Assembly: GCA_020628095.1 (NCBI GenBank)
Contig: JAHDFP010000002.1
Span: 62,001-126,000 of the forward strand
Direction: 5' to 3'
DNA length: 64,000 nt
DNA from: Saprospiraceae bacterium
Lineage (GTDB): Bacteria > Bacteroidota > Bacteroidia > Chitinophagales > Saprospiraceae
Of this stretch, positions 60,782-64,000 are shown piece by piece. Under the pieces are notes generated by a model that was not told the origin of the DNA, made no database searches, and saw only the letters and a list, made by a program, of their open reading frames with translations. Position 1 is the first letter of the stretch. Every line of letters begins with the position of its first letter. Both the position numbers and the translations under genes were made by a program.

Positions 60782-62684
60782 CGGTATCAGAAGTTGGTTT
60801 TAGTACGAGGCCTCCGAGAGGAGGTAAGGTTAATACCACTGAATTGGCTCTGTTATGGAGAGGAATATTATCTGATAAGATGATGTTTTCTGGCTTTATA
60901 CCTGAGCCATAATATTGTTGATCATCACTAGATATTATGGATTGGTAATTGTCTTTGTCAGGTATACCTATTCTGTAATCCTGATGGACATTGGTAGAGA
61001 AATTAAGGACGATAAGCAAATGAGATTCATTTCCTTTCCTTATAAATGAGGTTACACAATTCTTAGCATCATTCCATTCTATCCACTCGAATCCATCGGT
61101 AGAATAATTCTTAGCATACAAAGATTCTTCTGCGCAGTAGATCCGATTTAAGTCGGCGACATACTTTTGGAGTCCCTTGTGCGGTTGGTATTGGAGTAAA
61201 TCCCAATCTAAAGAATAATCTACATTCCACTCTTGACTCTGACCAAATTCCCCTCCCATAAATAATAGCTTCTGCCCAGGGTGCGTGTACATACACAGGT
61301 ATAATAGCCTTAGGTTGGCAAATTTTTGCCATTCGTCGCCAGACATTTTATCTAGCAATGATTTTTTGCCATGCACAACCTCATCATGTGATAAGGGTAA
61401 CACATAATTTTCTGAGAATGCATAAGTAAGGCTTCTGCTTATATCATTGTGATGATAAGTTCTATGGATGGGATCTCTTTGAAAATATTCCAAGGCATCA
61501 TTCATCCAACCCATCATCCACTTCAGTCCAAATCCCAACCCCTTGTGATGGACTGGTGTTGTAACACCATAAAACGCAGTGGACTCTTCAGCGATCATTA
61601 GAATATGAGGATGTTCTTTGTAACAACTTACGTTGAGTTCTTTGAGAAAGTCAATGGCTGCTAGATATTCGTTGTTGCCATACTTGTTAGGAGTCCATTG
61701 TTCTTCTTCTCTACTATAGTCTAAGTATAACATGGAGGCCACAGCGTCTACACGTAATCCGTCAATCTTGTATTCTGATAACCAAAAGTGTGCACTGGAT
61801 AACAAAAAAGACCTTACTTCTGGTCTTTCATAATTAAATATGAGACTATTCCAATCGGGGTGAAATCCTTTGCTTTTATCTGGATGCTCATAGACGCAGC
61901 TACCATCGAAATCTGCCAAGGCGTGTTCATCATTGGGAAAGTGTGCGGGCACCCAATCTAAGATGACTCCTATATTGGCTTGGTGCAATCGATCTATTAG
62001 ATATCTAAGATCGTCAGGATTACCATATCTACTCGTCGGTGCAAAGTATCCTGTACATAGGTAACCCCAGGAAGGGTAGTAGGGATGTTCCATGAGTGGA
62101 AGAAACTCAACATGAGTAAAATTCATATTGACCAAATAGTCTACTAATTGGTCTGCAATTTCTCTATAATGTAATGAGCGGTTTTCTTGGACGTTTTTCT
62201 TCCAGCTACCGATATGTACCTCGTATATGGATATCGCTTGGTCAAGGGCATTTTCTTTTACTACTGTATTATTGAATTGCCAATCGTAGCTGTCTTTCCA
62301 TACGATGCTTGCTGACTTTGGTGGCATCTCATATCTTCTAGCGTATGGGTCTGCTTTCTCTCTGATTAGATCATCTTGGTGTGAGTATATTCTGTATTTG
62401 TATAATTCGCCTGGATAAATATCAGGTATAAATCCTTCCCATATTCCTGAGTCATCCCATCTTACTTTTAGACCATGTCGATCCCCAGACCAATTATTAA
62501 AATCTCCTATGACTTGAACCTCTTTGGCAGCAGGGGCATAGACAGCAAAATAAGCACCAGAACCGTACTCTGTCTGGAGCGGATGACTTCCTAATTTTTC
62601 ATATAGTCTATAATGCTTCCCACTTTTAAAAAGGTCAATATCAAATGTCGATAGGAGTGAAAAGTCTTTGACTAAGGATGCCAT
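60774..62684 (-). CDS. glgB: 1,4-alpha-glucan branching enzyme (GH13)
   Basis: 636 aa, the shorter form with a single N-terminal CBM48 (about 40-130: FAVYAPAAKEVQVIGDFNNW). The catalytic barrel carries DWVPAHFPNDEH, GLRVDAVASML with nucleophile Asp313, MIAEEST with acid/base Glu366, and LPLSHDEVVHGK with Asp434; LLFMGGEFGQSQEWN is also typical of GlgB. A C-terminal beta-domain ends with VVLTLPPLGGLVLKP. It introduces alpha-1,6 branches into glycogen. It is the first gene of the minus-strand operon; its 140-nt upstream region is shared with a divergent lipoprotein gene, and I could not place a convincing promoter there. Confidence 0.93.
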   Translation of the reverse strand: MASLVKDFSLLSTFDIDLFKSGKHYRLYEKLGSHPLQTEYGSGAYFAVYAPAAKEVQVIGDFNNWSGDRHGLKVRWDDSGIWEGFIPDIYPGELYKYRIYSHQDDLIREKADPYARRYEMPPKSASIVWKDSYDWQFNNTVVKENALDQAISIYEVHIGSWKKNVQENRSLHYREIADQLVDYLVNMNFTHVEFLPLMEHPYYPSWGYLCTGYFAPTSRYGNPDDLRYLIDRLHQANIGVILDWVPAHFPNDEHALADFDGSCVYEHPDKSKGFHPDWNSLIFNYERPEVRSFLLSSAHFWLSEYKIDGLRVDAVASMLYLDYSREEEQWTPNKYGNNEYLAAIDFLKELNVSCYKEHPHILMIAEESTAFYGVTTPVHHKGLGFGLKWMMGWMNDALEYFQRDPIHRTYHHNDISRSLTYAFSENYVLPLSHDEVVHGKKSLLDKMSGDEWQKFANLRLLYLCMYTHPGQKLLFMGGEFGQSQEWNVDYSLDWDLLQYQPHKGLQKYVADLNRIYCAEESLYAKNYSTDGFEWIEWNDAKNCVTSFIRKGNESHLLIVLNFSTNVHQDYRIGIPDKDNYQSIISSDDQQYYGSGIKPENIILSDNIPLHNRANSVVLTLPPLGGLVLKPTSDTDA

Positions 62685-62824
62685 GTTCGCCTCGGAATTT
62701 GTTCATAATATAATAAATATATTTATAGTGAATGGCGGACTATGGTTGATAAGAGTTATTGCTAACTATATGAATTAGAATGGAAAGGAAAATTGATGTC
62801 TTATTAAAGAAATAGTAAACTTCG

Positions 62825-63268
62825 ATGTATAAAATAAACATCTTAGTAATTCTCTTTTTAAGCGCATGTAATAATTACTATCCATGTCAAGATGAAAGAT
62901 TAACGGCGCTAGAGTTTAAGCAATTTAGACAAATTGGATTAAGCTATTATCATGACGACGAAACGCCTATTTATAGCCGTATAGATAAAAATCTTGACTC
63001 TGTTTATCTGGCCAAATTGGATAGAATCAAAGTCCCAGTCATTGCACTGAGAAAAGATACGATACGAAAAGTAGTGATAATTTTTCTTTCTGGTAAGCCA
63101 GAATTTCCTATGTCTGCCCATTCATTAAAAATGGTGATCCCAATCGATGGTTATGATATGAATCCATCTCTGTATGATAATGAAAAAGAGGATGATCGTT
63201 ATGAGCTAAATTGCTTTGAACAGGCGTTTGAGGAGATATGGTTACTCTCAGAAACCAGGTACAACTAA
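62825..63268 (+). CDS. Small putative lipoprotein of unknown function
   Basis: 147 aa. A short lipoprotein signal, MYKINILVILFLSAC, ends in an LSAC lipobox with the acylated cysteine at residue 15. The mature part alternates charged helices and strands (VPVIALRKDTIRKVVIIFLSG) and has an acidic end. I recognise no family. It is divergent from glgB and convergent with carB, with no obvious functional link to either. Confidence 0.6.
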   Translation: MYKINILVILFLSACNNYYPCQDERLTALEFKQFRQIGLSYYHDDETPIYSRIDKNLDSVYLAKLDRIKVPVIALRKDTIRKVVIIFLSGKPEFPMSAHSLKMVIPIDGYDMNPSLYDNEKEDDRYELNCFEQAFEEIWLLSETRYN

Positions 63269-63349
63269 TTTGATTTATTAGTTGACAAGTAGCAACGGAA
63301 TTTATTACAATGGAATAATTAGAAATGTAAAAATTAAATTACCGCTGTT

Positions 63350-64000
63350 TTACCTACTCAGATACATACTCCTTTCTTTATCTAACTTTCTAAAGAACGG
63401 ATCATTCAGATCTTTGATGAATTGTATTGCTTCGCCAGTAGATTTCATTTCTGGTCCTAGCTGTTTGTCGACATTAGGAAACTTATTAAATGAGAAAACA
63501 GGAACTTTGATGGCGTAGCCTTCGAGTTTTTTCTCAAATTCAAAGTCCTTAATTTTCTTGTTCCCAAGCATAACGTGCGTGGCTATTTTGAGGAAAGGCA
63601 CCTGATAGGCCTTCGCTATGAACGGTGTCGTACGCGAAGCTCTTGGATTGGCTTCTATGACGTATACAAAATCATCTTTGATGGCGAATTGTATATTGAT
63701 GAGTCCTTTTATATTAAGTGCCTTGGCTAACTTTTCTGTATACTCTTTCATTTTCTCGATCGCTTGATCAGAAAGCGAGTAGGTCGGTAGGACGGCAGAG
63801 CTATCACCCGAGTGAATGCCAGCAGGCTCTATGTGTTCCATGATACCCATAATGAGCACTTCGTCACCATCATATATGGCATCTACCTCAGCCTCCTTAG
63901 CACGTTCCAAAAACTGATCTACCAATACACGATTATCAGGCATGTGTTTGAATATACTTAGGACATGTCTTTCGAGTTCTGCGTCATTGATGACTATACG
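63350..64000 (-). CDS. carB: Carbamoyl-phosphate synthase large subunit, C-terminal part (5' end outside the window)
   Basis: The last 216 codons are visible; the reading frame stays open through 64000, where the residues are RIVINDAELERHVLSIFKH, so the gene starts beyond the window. Diagnostic of the second ATP-grasp half of CarB are DQFLERAKEAEVDAIYDGD, IMEHIEPAGIHSGDSSAVLP, GLINIQFAIKDDFVYVIEANPRASRT and LGPEMKSTGEA. It forms carbamoyl phosphate for arginine and pyrimidine synthesis. The protein ends ~23 residues after that last motif, so it lacks the C-terminal allosteric MGS-like domain of the E. coli enzyme, a form I recall from other Bacteroidota. Confidence 0.92.
   Translation of the reverse strand, partial: RIVINDAELERHVLSIFKHMPDNRVLVDQFLERAKEAEVDAIYDGDEVLIMGIMEHIEPAGIHSGDSSAVLPTYSLSDQAIEKMKEYTEKLAKALNIKGLINIQFAIKDDFVYVIEANPRASRTTPFIAKAYQVPFLKIATHVMLGNKKIKDFEFEKKLEGYAIKVPVFSFNKFPNVDKQLGPEMKSTGEAIQFIKDLNDPFFRKLDKERSMYLSR

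Noticed and set aside
63282-63518. Plus-strand open frame of 78 codons at the end of carB
   Set aside because: It overlaps the well-supported carB coding sequence on the other strand and has no features of its own.

Overview
The window reads as chromosomal DNA of a member of Bacteroidota, most likely the Saprospiria (Saprospiraceae-like). The evidence is the AT-leaning composition, the near absence of Shine-Dalgarno sequences, type IX secretion (T9SS) type A C-terminal sorting domains, HYR, SprB, SdrD_B and dockerin-like modules in giant surface proteins, paired OmpH/Skp genes, and a CarB C-terminus that stops before the usual allosteric domain. No species can be named. I saw no rRNA, tRNA, CRISPR array, insertion sequence or phage gene.

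Layout. Positions 167-53790 (84% of the window) hold four same-strand paralogous genes for secreted, cell-surface proteins of 1842, 7463, 6783 and 1339 aa. All four end in the same block of about 1300 aa: HYR/Ig-like modules, a dockerin-like Ca-binding domain, a cohesin-like beta-sandwich and a T9SS sorting domain. The fourth protein is little more than this block behind a signal peptide. The others carry different extensions in front of it: an unnamed N-terminal beta-domain in the first, five ~420-aa SprB-type super-modules in the second, and twenty SdrD_B-like modules of nearly constant length in the third. The second and third also share their SdrD_B/DUF11 stretch. Three of the long leaders (before genes 2, 3 and 4) contain a closely related AT-rich inverted repeat, and those of genes 2 and 3 share a further ~90-nt block. 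This points to common control of an adhesin family.

At 53989-55561 lie two tandem OmpH/Skp-type periplasmic chaperones and a small exported protein of unknown function. Convergent to them, 62684-55578 on the minus strand is a glycogen operon in the order glgB, glgA, glgC and a GH31 alpha-glucosidase, with an 8-nt overlap between glgB and glgA and a 10-nt gap between glgA and glgC. A small putative lipoprotein gene (62825-63268) is divergent from glgB. The window ends inside the 3' part of carB on the minus strand.

How they fit together. The glg genes make ADP-glucose, elongate and branch glycogen, and the GH31 enzyme probably trims alpha-glucans. The OmpH proteins may help outer-membrane or exported proteins cross the periplasm. 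The four giants probably form a surface layer or adhesin set. The dockerin-like and cohesin-like domains in every one of them suggest that the proteins could bind themselves or one another; this is inference. No T9SS machinery gene is present in the window.
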